NCBI GenBank assembly: GCA_001599815.1 | Contig: BCIA01000005.1 | Coordinates: 475,088-539,087 of the forward strand | Direction: 5' to 3' | From: Furcasterigmium furcatum | Taxonomy: Eukaryota > Ascomycota > Sordariomycetes > Glomerellales > Plectosphaerellaceae | Length of the DNA: 64,000 bases | Shown here: one piece after another, positions 1 through 10,033 of the stretch | Layout of the letters: each line of letters begins with the position of its first letter | How positions within the stretch are numbered: the first letter of the stretch is position 1 | Notes under the pieces: model-generated | Databases searched by the model: none | What the model saw: the letters and a program-made list of their open reading frames with translations, nothing else | Told to the model about the DNA's origin: nothing | Program-made: the position numbers and the translations under genes

Positions 1-894
1 ATGGAGATAGCATTCATAACCAGATCCATGTACGGGAGCAGCAGATCTTCGGGATCAACTGTCATAGCGACAATAACACCACCCCGTCGAACGAGAGAGA
101 TTATCTTCGACCAGTCAGGCTGCTGAGAGCCCGAAAGCAACAGGCAGTCTACCGGCTCCAAGCTGCCAGCTTGTGTTGCCCCTGACAGGCAATGAAACTC
201 GTTAGCCCCAAATGCAAGGGCGTCTGCCTTTTTGCTAGAGGAGTGAGACAGAGCGACGACCTGGCAGCCCATATTGGCAGCAAACTGAATAGCCAAGTGA
301 CCCAAGCCTCCAACTCCCAGGACTCCGACACGATTCTTCCATTGAATCCCGGCAGCGTCGAGGGCAGAGTAAGTCGCAGCACCGGCACACATTAATGGCG
401 CAGCCTCAGCAGACGGCAGGGAATCGGGGATGAGGAACAAAAAGTCTTCGTCCCAGACCGCGTGGGACGCGAAGGAGCCCTGATCGAGATGTGTTGATCC
501 ATACAACTGACGTTGACTGCAATACAACTGGTGGCCTTCTTCGCATTCGCGGCACGTCATGCAACTGCCGTGACAGTATCCCCAGCCAACACGGTCTCCG
601 CTAAGAAGCCGACGAGTTAATTCAAGCTGCTACGAATGCATGCAAGCAAAAATAACCGCGATCGACTTACAGGTTCAATTTTCTGACAGCATCACCCACA
701 GCCTCCACGACACCGACGCCTTCGTGGCCAAGGACCATATCTTGGGTCTTGTAATGCTCGTCGGTTCCACAGAGGCCGGAGTGTGTGATTTTGACCAATA
801 CTTGCCGATTCACAGGCGCAATGTGAGGACCAGAAGTCTCATGGCGCAGGACTTTGCCGGTAGGCGAGCCCTTGTAAATGATATTTGCTGACAT
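1..894 (-). CDS. Zinc-dependent alcohol dehydrogenase (MDR family), C-terminus cut by window edge
   Basis: Exons are 671..894 and <1..600, with a 69-nt GT-AG intron. About 275 of roughly 345 residues are present. It is a medium-chain, NAD(P)-dependent zinc alcohol dehydrogenase, close to the yeast ADH/cinnamyl-alcohol type. Visible signatures are the catalytic-zinc cysteine in SGLCGTDEHY, the GHEGVGVVEAVG block, four closely spaced structural-zinc cysteines just after the intron, and the Rossmann motif GVLGVGGLGHLAIQ. I chose the start giving MSANIIY because the GroES-like fold begins there; an upstream in-frame ATG at 1023 adds a non-conserved leader. It would oxidise an alcohol or reduce an aldehyde in the cytosol. 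It is transcribed away from the SnoaL-like gene, with which it shares a 654-bp intergenic region. The family call is firm; the substrate is unknown. Confidence 0.93.
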
Positions 895-1548
895 GTTTGC
901 TCCTATAATTGTGCTGCTTGGTATGGCGTTCTGCGAAAGGTTGCCATGAGCGAAACGAGTGCGACGAGACTGCCCTATGTATCCATGGATCAGCAAAGAC
1001 ACACTCTTTAGGGCATTCATCACCGCTCAAGATACTGAGTTTCCCCTCCTTCTCCGCTGCCTACGATGGAATTTATTTTTCCTTATCGGATGATCCGGGA
1101 TTGTGTACATCTGCGTCGAAAGTGGCCAATGCGACCGCTGGCTGGCAAAAGAGCGGTGGGTGAGCAAGGGGTAGGTCCGTGAACGTTCTCAGCTGATCTC
1201 ACTGATTGGACAATTCGACAGCAAAAGCTGACACGAGCTCAAGGACCATGCGCTGGATATATCCAGTGAAGAGCTGGCCTGAATTGTTTTAGAATGGAGC
1301 GGGAAACTCCAGTCCCCACCATTGGCGAATTTGACAACGCAGTGACGACGCAGTGACAAAGTAAACACGGGATGACAGAATGGCGTCGTCTGGATGCGGC
1401 CACAGCGTCAAAATCAAGGCTTGCAGAGAAGCTATAAATGCGAGTCGATACACCAGAATATTTGAACTGCTCAAACCATCCCCTCTTGGCCAGACACAAT
1501 CTTAGCTTAACAGCTTTGCCATTTCGGAGAACACCAGACACAATCACC
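895..1548. other. Divergent promoter region between the ADH and SnoaL-like genes
   Basis: No convincing coding exon is seen. The stretch holds the 5' flanks of two divergent genes. A TATA-like element lies near its right end (see the 1432 entry). Confidence 0.6.
1432..1438 (+). promoter_or_regulatory. TATA-like element of the SnoaL-like gene
   Basis: TATAAAT lies about 115 bp upstream of the ATG at 1549, a normal distance for a fungal gene with a short leader. This is a motif match only. Confidence 0.4.
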
Positions 1549-2103
1549 ATGCCTACCCGAGAGGAAGAACGCAACCTTGCCGTCATCGGTGAATATTTCA
1601 CCGAGTACTGGGGCAAGGGCAACACCGATATTGTCGATAAGCTCTGCGCAGACAGCTTCGTTATAAACTATCCCATGCACGGCCCGCGCTACGGGCGAGA
1701 AGCGGCGAAGAAGATGCTCCGGGACTTTAAGGAGGTATGCGGATATTCTTTTCTACTCTCCGTTCTTAATTTTCATGGTTTTCTAACACAACTCCAGGCA
1801 TTCCCTGACGTCTCTTTCCATGCCTACCAGCATCCACTGATCGCGAGTGGACCCTATGTCGTTGGCCGCTGGATCGGAGGTGGTACGCACACGGGAGTTG
1901 CTTTCGACGACTTGGCCGTTGGTGCACTGACTACGCCGAACACGGGAAAGAAGATGTACTTCTCGGGCACGAGCATCTTTACGTTGAAAGATGGAAAGAT
2001 CGTTGATGAGACAGGAGAGGAGGGGGCGTTGACGGCCCTCCAGCAGCTTGGACTCGTCAAGGGGCCTAATTCCGGCAAGGAGGTCAAGTATCTTCATGAA
2101 TAG
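1549..2103 (+). CDS. SnoaL-like / NTF2-like small protein (ester-cyclase type)
   Basis: Exons are 1549..1734 and 1798..2103 (63-nt intron, GTATGC...CAG), giving 163 aa. The single-domain alpha+beta-barrel proteins of this family include polyketide cyclases, dehydratases and ring-modifying enzymes. The protein begins MPTREEERNLAVIGEYF. It then shows the typical helix-rich N-terminus, a WGKGN-type turn, a PMHGPRYGREA segment and a final beta-sheet with GGGTHTG and FSGTSIFTLKDGKIV, the usual C-terminal strand pair. Length fits the family at 130-170 aa. There is no signal peptide, so it is probably cytosolic. Next to an ADH and upstream of a ring-cleaving dioxygenase, it could isomerise or hydrate a pathway intermediate, but this is inference; NTF2-like folds have diverse functions. 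Confidence 0.85.
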   Translation: MPTREEERNLAVIGEYFTEYWGKGNTDIVDKLCADSFVINYPMHGPRYGREAAKKMLRDFKEVCGYSFLLSVLNFHGFLTQLQAFPDVSFHAYQHPLIASGPYVVGRWIGGGTHTGVAFDDLAVGALTTPNTGKKMYFSGTSIFTLKDGKIVDETGEEGALTALQQLGLVKGPNSGKEVKYLHE

Positions 2104-3094
2104 ACTGGCGACATAGGCAACGTTGGAGTGCAGAGATGGCCGCGATGACAAATATTACATTAGAAAAGTTGAGTCGCAGATGACAGCGTCATAGGCTTAT
2201 AGTAGAACGCTCTTTCGTTTTACTATTTCATTTCTATATTCGCTGCACTCAAAGTTCGGCTTCTAACAGGACAATGGCTGGAGTACGCTTCCTATTGGTA
2301 GTCAATGGCGGCGCGCGAAGAAGAAGTTGCATGATAAATGCACGCGAAGCTCGCATGCATCAGCCAACTCAGGAGATATGTCTGTTCTGCTCCAGAACGC
2401 CTGCAGCACTCTTACCTCTGCACTTTCAGGCCACCGACGCCCTCGACGTCGAGATGGCGAGCGAAACCGAAGCGTTTCCAATCGTGCTCGTTTGCTGCCC
2501 AGTCTAGGAGTCGTTCGCCTTGCGCCTTGATCAGTTTGTCGAGAAATGCTACGCCATCATGGATTCTCCGTACTTATATGAGCTGGTCCAGAAAGAGGCG
2601 TATGGGCATGACGCCGAGAAAACTCTGTAACAGTTGATATAGTTACATCTCCTCATTACCCCTGAATGAGCTGGTCCAGAGTGGTTATTGGCTTCCGTAG
2701 GGTACGCCCACCCCAACACGCCATGCTTGTCAAGAAATGAGAAGATGTCTTCACAACAAGAGATGACAAGATGCCTCCAGTCTCTCGTTGCATCCAAACC
2801 CAGGGCGTTCATAGTTCGTTGCCAAATCCTGGAAGAGATGCCGTGGTTGAGATAAGGGGCACGGTGTTTTCTCTTGATGAGGGCGTGTCGTGATTGTGAA
2901 TCGACGAGTGCGTGGCTGGGTCTATCGATGCGATGCCATTACATCGTCGCGGCTCTCTTCACAGTCTTGATATGTAATCCGTGGGTGTTCTACTGGGTAG
3001 TTACTAAGCTCACAGGATAGCTGGACGAGCTGATGGCTCGCGGGGTTTGCCCGGGATCTCAACCGGCCCGAGCCGGGCGGATGAACTGGGCCGT
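2104..3094. other. Intergenic region with a short direct repeat and one coding-like fragment
   Basis: No complete gene is seen. A 15-bp direct repeat (atgagctggtccaga) occurs at 2578-2592 and 2666-2680. Between 2506 and 2629 on the plus strand, an open stretch behind an AG reads like a protein C-terminus (contains FVEKCYAIMDSPYLYELVQ) and ends in TAA. Nothing upstream joins it convincingly, so it may be a gene remnant or chance. Confidence 0.3.
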
Positions 3095-5961
3095 TCACGA
3101 GGTTGACCAATTTGATTGCCCTCCAGCACTCCGTGAAGAGCGTTGCAGCCCGGTCATCAACTGAATCATCTTGTCGACAAGCAACGGCCGAGGTCCGTCT
3201 TCGAAGTTCGCCTTGAGCGTAGCCAGGACTGCCTCCATGACTTGATCGGGGTTCCAAAGGCACACTCCATTGACCGAGCCATCGCCGGCAACGCCATGAA
3301 TGAGTGGGAGCCCACTACCAAGCTGAATAAACCGTTGCATTGCAATGCTGTCCGGCTCATCGAGCCAGACGCGGGACCCCGGAGTGCTGGGGCTGTCCGT
3401 CCACTGCTCCGCCATGTCAGGCTTCTCGGATGCTAGGCCGTACACCCAAAATGCAAGACTGGCGTGGTAGAGCATGATGGCTGTAAAACCTCGTATCGTA
3501 CTGGGAGGGAGCTGGCGTGTCATTCTCACGACTTGGCCGGCGTGCCAGACTGCTTTCCGGGCGGACTCACTGTGAGCCCATTCGATGACTGCGAGGTAGA
3601 CGGCGCGCGCTTGTTCGGGGCCCTCGATTCCGGCAAAAGTTTGAAGGTCTTCAAAAGGGGTGTTGAGATGGAGTAAAATGAGTTCAAGCCTCATGAGAAG
3701 CTCAAGACTGGATGCAGAGGGAAGTGAAACGTCCATGCTGATCTGAAAGTAGTTCAGGAGCTTTACTATCTCGTCTCTGCGCGTGGCCATGACCAGGGCA
3801 TTCCAGCGACGTGGCTTCGACCGCTGCAGGGAACTCATCTGAATGTGCTCCCAGGTTAGACTCCACGCGCAGGAGAGAAAAGCTTGTCTAGACAGGAGAC
3901 TGTCGGCATCGACGGCCAAGGAGTTAACTGCCTCCGGGTCGTCGAGATAGTCGGGCAGAGACAAACGACGGAGGGTGCTCCGAGCCAGTACGGAATCCTT
4001 CCATTGCTGCGGGCTTGAAGCGGACCAGAGGTCGGCCGAAGCTGGCAGTGGCAGCTGAACCTCGGCGTAGGAAATCAGCGGGTTAACAAGCAGTGCCATG
4101 GAAGAGTTCGTATCGTGATGCAGGAGTCTGAAGGTCAATCGTTTCCAGCTTTCCGATTCGACCCATGCATGCCATGCTTGTTCTAGTTCTGCCCCATTGA
4201 CAGCAGGATCAAGGAATACCTCAGGATATCTTGACTTTTTGAACTTATTGTCCCTTCTGAGCATGGTAAGGAGGGGCTGCAAAAAGCTCTCGGCGATCTC
4301 AACCTTTCTGCTGTGCCCGCTCCACATGCCCACGTCAAGGGTCATCAGGAATCCCTGAGAAAGTTGGAGGTCCCTGACCATGGTGTTGTCTTGCTCCCAC
4401 TGCTTTATGTTAGATATAAATTACACAAGATTCTGTGTCGTAATGGGATACTCGCCAGTTGAGGGATCGCAGTCCGAACTGACTCCTGGATGGCGTAGCC
4501 CAGTTTGGTGAGAGCTGGGTCCGACGTTAGGACTGCGCCAGCGGCTGCCATGGCAGCGACTAACTCAGGCCGCTTTTTGTTAGGGTCGAAGGTCGGAGCA
4601 TGAATAAAAGAATCAGATCGCGCAACGGGCGACGCGAGGTAGTACTGCAGAAGAGAGTCTAGAAGCTCGACGGAGGGAAAGGAGGACACAGCCTTGGACA
4701 GATTGCCGGGCCGGCAGCTTTTGACTACGATGGTAAGAATCCTGTCTCGTGTGGCTACCTCGAGCCTTGCACAAGTCATCCTCAGGTTCACGGACAAGCG
4801 CGACTCCGGCGAGGTATTGTCGTTGGCCTCGGGGAGGGAAAGATTGTGCTCTTCGGCGCCGCCATGATCGTTGGCGCTCGGTCGGAACCTCCATTGAAAG
4901 TTTCGGAATGCCTCCGCGCGAATCTCGTTGGAACTGGACGAGCTCGAGTCTTGAACATCATTCCGGGATCCGAGGCCCGTATCGGAAATACCGCCACACT
5001 CGAATGGAATGCTGATGTTATAGGTATCCAAGAAGCGGAGGTCCATGTCATCCAGCTCGGTAGTCGTCTCGAACCCTAGACCAAGGGGTCCCGGAGACGC
5101 CCAGGAGCCAGAAAGCAGCCTGAGGTCTGGGAAGTCGGAGAAAAGGTAGTTCGGTTCAAAACTAGGGGCGTGTGATGCACCTGTGACAGACAGCATTGTT
5201 AGTTGAGCATAGGCCGGTGACTTGACAACGGAACTCACTGTGTGGCTGCAACAACGTGGGCACTGGACTGAATATCCCCGAGGTCGCGGTTGGCGGCCCC
5301 GCCATGGGGCGTGCATCTTCAGGCCGAGAAACATATTGTGAATGATCGCCGGCTGCGGCATCCACCATGTCCATGATCGGATCGACGGAGACCGTGCCAT
5401 TGTCATCTGTATGAACGACAGAATCTGACTGCGGGCCGGGGTCGGATCGCATGATGGTGTCTTCCTCCTCGTCTGCAGAATCCCTATCACTGTCATCGGG
5501 CTGGTTGTACCACACACAATCCAGGCCCTTCTCCACACAACGAGAGCAGGGTTTTGTCTCGGTACATCTCAGATGGTTGGAGGCGCAGGTTCGGCACGCC
5601 TTGGTAACCCGAGAGGGCGTCGAGTTGTCTGGACGTGACGACGATTCCTTTCCAGGGCTGGCGTGGCCCGCCACATGTCTCTTCAGGAGGTCGCTGGGAT
5701 CATTCCGTTCAGTGTCGTTCTTTGGTAAGGCGATGGATGTACCTACGTGCGGGTGAAGGCTTTGGGGCAGATATGGCACTTGTGTGGTCTATTCTGCGTG
5801 TCTGTTCAAGATCAGGGTGAGCAGACCACCCCTTGCTCCTCATGGAGGCCCAACTCACGGGACCGGACATGACGGGCCAGATGGTCCAGGCGTTTGTAGT
5901 GACGCTGACATAATCCGCATTGGAACATGTTCTTCGTATCAACGGTAGGATTGGGGGTCAT
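3095..5961 (-). CDS. Hybrid C2H2 + Zn(II)2Cys6 fungal transcription factor
   Basis: Five exons: 5859..5961, 5747..5801, 5239..5693, 4456..5180 and 3095..4399, giving 880 aa. Two C2H2 fingers come first (C15, C18, H31, H35; C43, C46, H59, H63), followed by a binuclear zinc cluster (cysteines 86, 89, 96, 102, 105, 112). An acidic linker and a long C-terminal fungal-specific regulatory region (AESFLQPLL block) complete it. The second intron (53 nt) interrupts finger 2 and restores the consensus FTRTDLLKRH when removed. The fourth intron has a GC donor (CTG|GCGAGT) and gives PQLWEQDNTMVRDL, the conserved family sequence; a GT alternative 4 nt away gives a poorer match. It is a nuclear DNA-binding regulator and shares a 504-bp promoter with the LigB-type dioxygenase, so it is a natural candidate controller of the left-hand genes. 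Confidence 0.92.
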
Positions 5962-6465
5962 TTTCGGGACGCGCGCTTGAATGTCGCCAGTCGAAGCGTC
6001 GGGATGCTGAGGCGCTCTTCGGATGCCGGGTGGAGGGCTTTGTGATGGCGCGGTCTGCTCGAGGGATGGAAGTGGAGGACGGGAGGGATCGAAAAACCTG
6101 GGGGAGACGTCCCGACCCCAGAGGAGATAAATTGGATTGATGCCGATAGGCCGGCCACTTCGGCCGGAATAGCGCGAGATGGATCGGATTTCAGCCCGTG
6201 GGCTTGGAAGGTCCAGGCGAGCTTAGGAGATCCGGACCTCACCCGAAGGCCGTTGGAGGCTTCTGCCACAGGGGAAGCTGGGGTGGCCACCCACTGCTCC
6301 CCCACTTCCCGAGCCGAGATTCGCAAAGATGCATGCTCCTTGACACGCTGGAGGCGGAGGATCATGGAAAGACAAGCTGTTCCCTCTCACATGAATGGCA
6401 TTGGTTCACTGTGAGCTGAGGGCGACGATTTTCCGCCCAACATTGTCAACCAACAGGAATCGAAG
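5962..6465. promoter_or_regulatory. Bidirectional promoter between regulator and extradiol dioxygenase
   Basis: The 504-bp gap is shared by two divergent genes. It contains an imperfect inverted repeat rich in GGCC/CCGG around 6149-6168, a shape compatible with a zinc-cluster binding site. No reading frame here is credible. Confidence 0.4.
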
Positions 6466-7398
6466 ATGGGTAGGTCCTCTCCCACGACAGTTACGCCATC
6501 CGCGAGAGCTGACACAACCCCGTCCGGTGCAGCATCCCTCACTCCCGTTCACTTCTTCTCTCATGGCTCGACCATGATGCTGGGCGAGGAGTCCGAGTCC
6601 GCGGCCTACTGGAAGCGGGCCGGAGACGCCGCTCTCGCCAACAGGATCAAGGGTGTCGTGATGATGGGCGCCCACTGGGACGCCCTCGGCGACAAGGTTG
6701 AGGTTGCTACGAACCCGTCGCCTGGAAAGTCGCCCGTGGCGTACGTGCATCCGTCCAAGTACGTCGACTACAAGCTCAATCCGGACCTCGAGACATCAGA
6801 GCGCTGCGTCACAATGCTCCGCGAAGCTGGCTTCGATGCCAACCCAAACCCGGCCTTTGACTGGATCCACGACACGTATCTCATCCTCATCCGCATGTTC
6901 CCTGACGGGTGTCCGCCCACAACGTTGATTTCCATGAACGCCCGCTTCGACCCGCACTATCATGTCCGTGTCGGCGCCGCCCTTCGCTCCCTGCGCGCCG
7001 AGAACTACCTCATCATCGGCTCCGGAGGCGCTGTTCATAATCTCTACCGAAACCACTGGACACCCATGCTGCGATACTCAGACAACTTCGCCCAGACTCG
7101 TGCCCCGGAGGCATGGGCTCTGGAGTTCCGCCAGGCGGTCGAGGACGTGATCAAAAACAACTCGGGCCCCAAGCTGCGGAGGGCCATGACCCGGCTGATG
7201 AAGCACCCGATGTATCGAGACGCCCATGCCACTGATGACCACTTCATGGCCGCGATGTTCGTGGCTGGTGCAATTGGTGACGAGGAAGACGAGGGGTGCC
7301 ACGGACAGCTCAAGGCCGAGACTTGGGAGCTGACGAACATGTGCAACAGCCAGTTTACCTTTGGGACCTGGCCGAAGACCTTGGCCCTGACGGCATAG
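6466..7398 (+). CDS. LigB-type extradiol ring-cleavage dioxygenase (DODA-like)
   Basis: The best model is exons 6466..6469 and 6533..7398, giving 289 aa. A 63-nt GTAGGT...CAG intron follows ATGG and yields MASLTPVHFF. The intron is divisible by three and stop-free, so an unspliced 310-aa form is also open. Class III extradiol dioxygenases use Fe(II) to insert O2 beside a catechol. Putative metal/active-site histidines are visible in FFSHGST, MMGAHWDA, GGAVHNLYRNHW and ATDDHFMA, in the same order as in DOPA-4,5-dioxygenase-like proteins. Length (about 270-290 aa) fits. It is probably cytosolic. Neighbours are a fumarylacetoacetase-family hydrolase and a CocE-type esterase, which fits ring opening as part of an aromatic degradation route. 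The substrate is not deducible. Confidence 0.92.
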   Translation: MGRSSPTTVTPSARADTTPSGAASLTPVHFFSHGSTMMLGEESESAAYWKRAGDAALANRIKGVVMMGAHWDALGDKVEVATNPSPGKSPVAYVHPSKYVDYKLNPDLETSERCVTMLREAGFDANPNPAFDWIHDTYLILIRMFPDGCPPTTLISMNARFDPHYHVRVGAALRSLRAENYLIIGSGGAVHNLYRNHWTPMLRYSDNFAQTRAPEAWALEFRQAVEDVIKNNSGPKLRRAMTRLMKHPMYRDAHATDDHFMAAMFVAGAIGDEEDEGCHGQLKAETWELTNMCNSQFTFGTWPKTLALTA

Positions 7399-7671
7399 AC
7401 CTCGGGGCGGTTTCTGGAGTAGTGGGAAGTCTTTTTGTAGCCACGAGAGCACACTTGATGATTTCTCTGCGTAATTGATTCGCATTTTACGGTTCAAGTC
7501 GGTGCCATGGGGTTCTTGTTACGGGACTTCTGCGGAGGACTCCCTGGCTCAGATCTATTGCCAGTGTTCCAGAACGAAACCCAGCCAGTAGCCATTTTAA
7601 GATCATATCAATCATGAGACCATCGATGCACCACTTATTATTTATTCAATTGGATTATCATTGATATGGGT

Positions 7672-9556
7672 CTATTGACTGGGGATGACGGGCAGCGTTA
7701 CGTAGTTGTCCAAGCCGGGGCCGAGATGGATGTGGTTCGTCCCCTGAAAGACCTCCAGCGACCTGCGACACCTCATGTTAGCATTGTGACGAGCATTTAA
7801 TGTCTAGAACAGAACTTGCCTGTCCGTAGGATCGTCATGGAGGAAGATTCCCGATCCTTGCGTGTCGCCGGACGAAACCTCAAAGATGATCTTGCTCCCC
7901 TTCTCAACAACAACATTCGTGGGCCAGATCTCGACATCGACTGGGTACATCTCGGACTGGACAACCGGCAGCACGTCTTTGCTTGTGTAGTCTCGATGCG
8001 GCAGCCACTCTCTGTGTTTCGGGTGCTCCTTGTTCACCTTGCGCATGCTTACCCGCAGCCAGCCCTTGGTCAGGGGAACAGGGTCACCTGCTGTCCCAGT
8101 GTAGTAAATCTCCTTGCCGGCGCTGTCAATGTGACGCAATGTCACGAAGAGGTCGATGTCGCTCGGCGTCGGCCCGGAAGGGTCCGGACTGACAGACACA
8201 GTCAGGCGCGCGGTGACATGGCCTGTGATCTCAGTCTCGGTTTCAAATGGTGCCGTGGAGAACTGCAAAACCTGTTGGTTCTCCAGGGTTCCGAGCGCCC
8301 GGTAGCCCAGCTTCTTCTTCTGGCTGGGAGTGGCATCCGCTGTTAGACCGAGCTCCGGTGTCAGATGGAACTTCGTGTACTGTGTTCGGGCGATTGGCCA
8401 CTCCTGCTCCTCCCGTCGGGGAAAGGCCTTCTCCTTTTCGGCGTCATTAAAGCCCGGGTTGCCCTTGCGAAGGACGAGGCTGACCGGTGGCACCTTGCCA
8501 GGCTGCGACCAGCCCACGCGGTCCTCGCCCTTAAGGAACGCGTCCAAGAAGCTGCGCTGGATCTCGACCTCCTCGGTGTAATAAAACGGCAGGTCATGAC
8601 GCCCTGTGATCATACGTAGGTACTTGACCTTGGATCCGGCATGGAGGTATCCCTCGATGTTTCCACGGAGATGAAGAAGTATTCCGCCCCAGTTACCGAC
8701 AGATAGGAGAGGAACTTCGATGTCGCCCATGTCGTACTCCTTCGAGGCGTAGTACGGATCATCCCGGAACTTGTTGTTGCGGTTGTCCGTGGTCTGGTCG
8801 TTACGATTCGCCGCCAGCTCATCCTCGGTTAGGTCGCCCTCGATTGTATCCTGGCCCCAGTTCTTCGCGCTGCGGCCGGGGCGGCCGTACTGGTTCGTGA
8901 TGACCTGTCGGTTCCACCAGAACTTAATGAAGGCATTGGACAGGATGCCACCGTGGCGGCAGCGGTCGCGATAGTAGTCGGACATGCCCTCCCAGGGAAT
9001 CATGGCCGCGAGACCCTTGGGCTTGCGCGCGGCCACGCGCCACTGACTGCCGGCATAGTAGCTGATGCCTAGCAAGCCGACCTTGCCGCTTGACCAGGGT
9101 TGCTCGGCGGCCCATTCGACGACGTCGTAGAAGGCCTCGCTGGTACCCCGGGACATGGTATCGAGAACGCCGGGAGATTGGCCCAAGCCACGCTCATCAG
9201 CCCGCACAACGGCGTAGCCACTCTTCGTCCAGAAACCGGGATCGGGAGTCTCCCATGCCGAGTGCGCGGATTTTTGCTCGTCGTTAACTTCCGAGAAGGA
9301 CTTCGGGTAGAAGCTGGGCCTGCGTCAGTGAAGAGCAGGAAGAATTTGAAATGGTCTCTCACTCTTTGTAGGGTATGTCCTTGCCATACGGACCATAGGT
9401 CACGAGAACCGGAACGGGCCCCGAGGCTTTGGGACGGTACACATTACAGCGAACCAAGCCGTCGCCGCTCTTCAGCGCGACGCTGACATTCTGCTCGAAG
9501 ATGTACGGGAACGACGTCTCGTCCACCACATGCAAGTCTTGGATCTGATTGGGCAT
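7672..9556 (-). CDS. CocE/NonD-family (X-Pro dipeptidyl-peptidase-like) serine hydrolase
   Basis: Exons are 9363..9556, 7820..9319 and 7672..7762, giving 594 aa. The first intron is 43 nt. The second has a GC donor (CAG|GCAAGT); using it gives the expected C-terminal jelly-roll end SLEVFQGTNHIHLGP, whereas reading through stops after three residues. The N-terminal alpha/beta-hydrolase domain carries the nucleophile motif GLLGISYYAG and the block ADERGLGQSPG. The candidate triad histidine lies in TGRHDLPFYY, and a beta-sandwich follows (GHVTARLTVSVSPD). Family members hydrolyse esters and amides such as cocaine or acyl-peptide substrates. No signal peptide is seen, so it is intracellular. In this setting it may release an aromatic acid or alcohol from an ester; that is inference. 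Confidence 0.93.
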
Positions 9557-10033
9557 TATGGTGATTTGGCCAGATGGGACCCTGACAAACTTTTGCTTGG
9601 AATCCAGGTTATCGGGAAAGTTTTACACACACTCCAGAATACCTGCTGTCAATTCGCGTTCCCAGTGTGGCATACATACTCTCGGCCTTGATCCCTCTGC
9701 TGGGGTAGCATTCGGGTCCCGCGGGTGAGCACAAGCCGAACCGGCGGCGAAACACTCGAATGTGGAGCCGACATCCGAGCCCCTGAGATGGCGGCCGCGG
9801 AGACAAGCCTCATTCCGCATGGGAATGCAGCTTGCAGCCGTCAGCCGGATTTATGATAGCAATGTGTGTAACTCCGTGCTGCATATTCGTGCAGGTCGGA
9901 GCTTTTGGTCAGTCGTCTGCAACATTCCTGGATGGCTGAGCGTCGTTGCTGGGAGCCGGGTAGCTCGGCAGCCCTTCACGAAGTTGCAATCGGTAATCAG
10001 GAACTGTGCGTGTGAAAACTCAAAGTGCTACTA

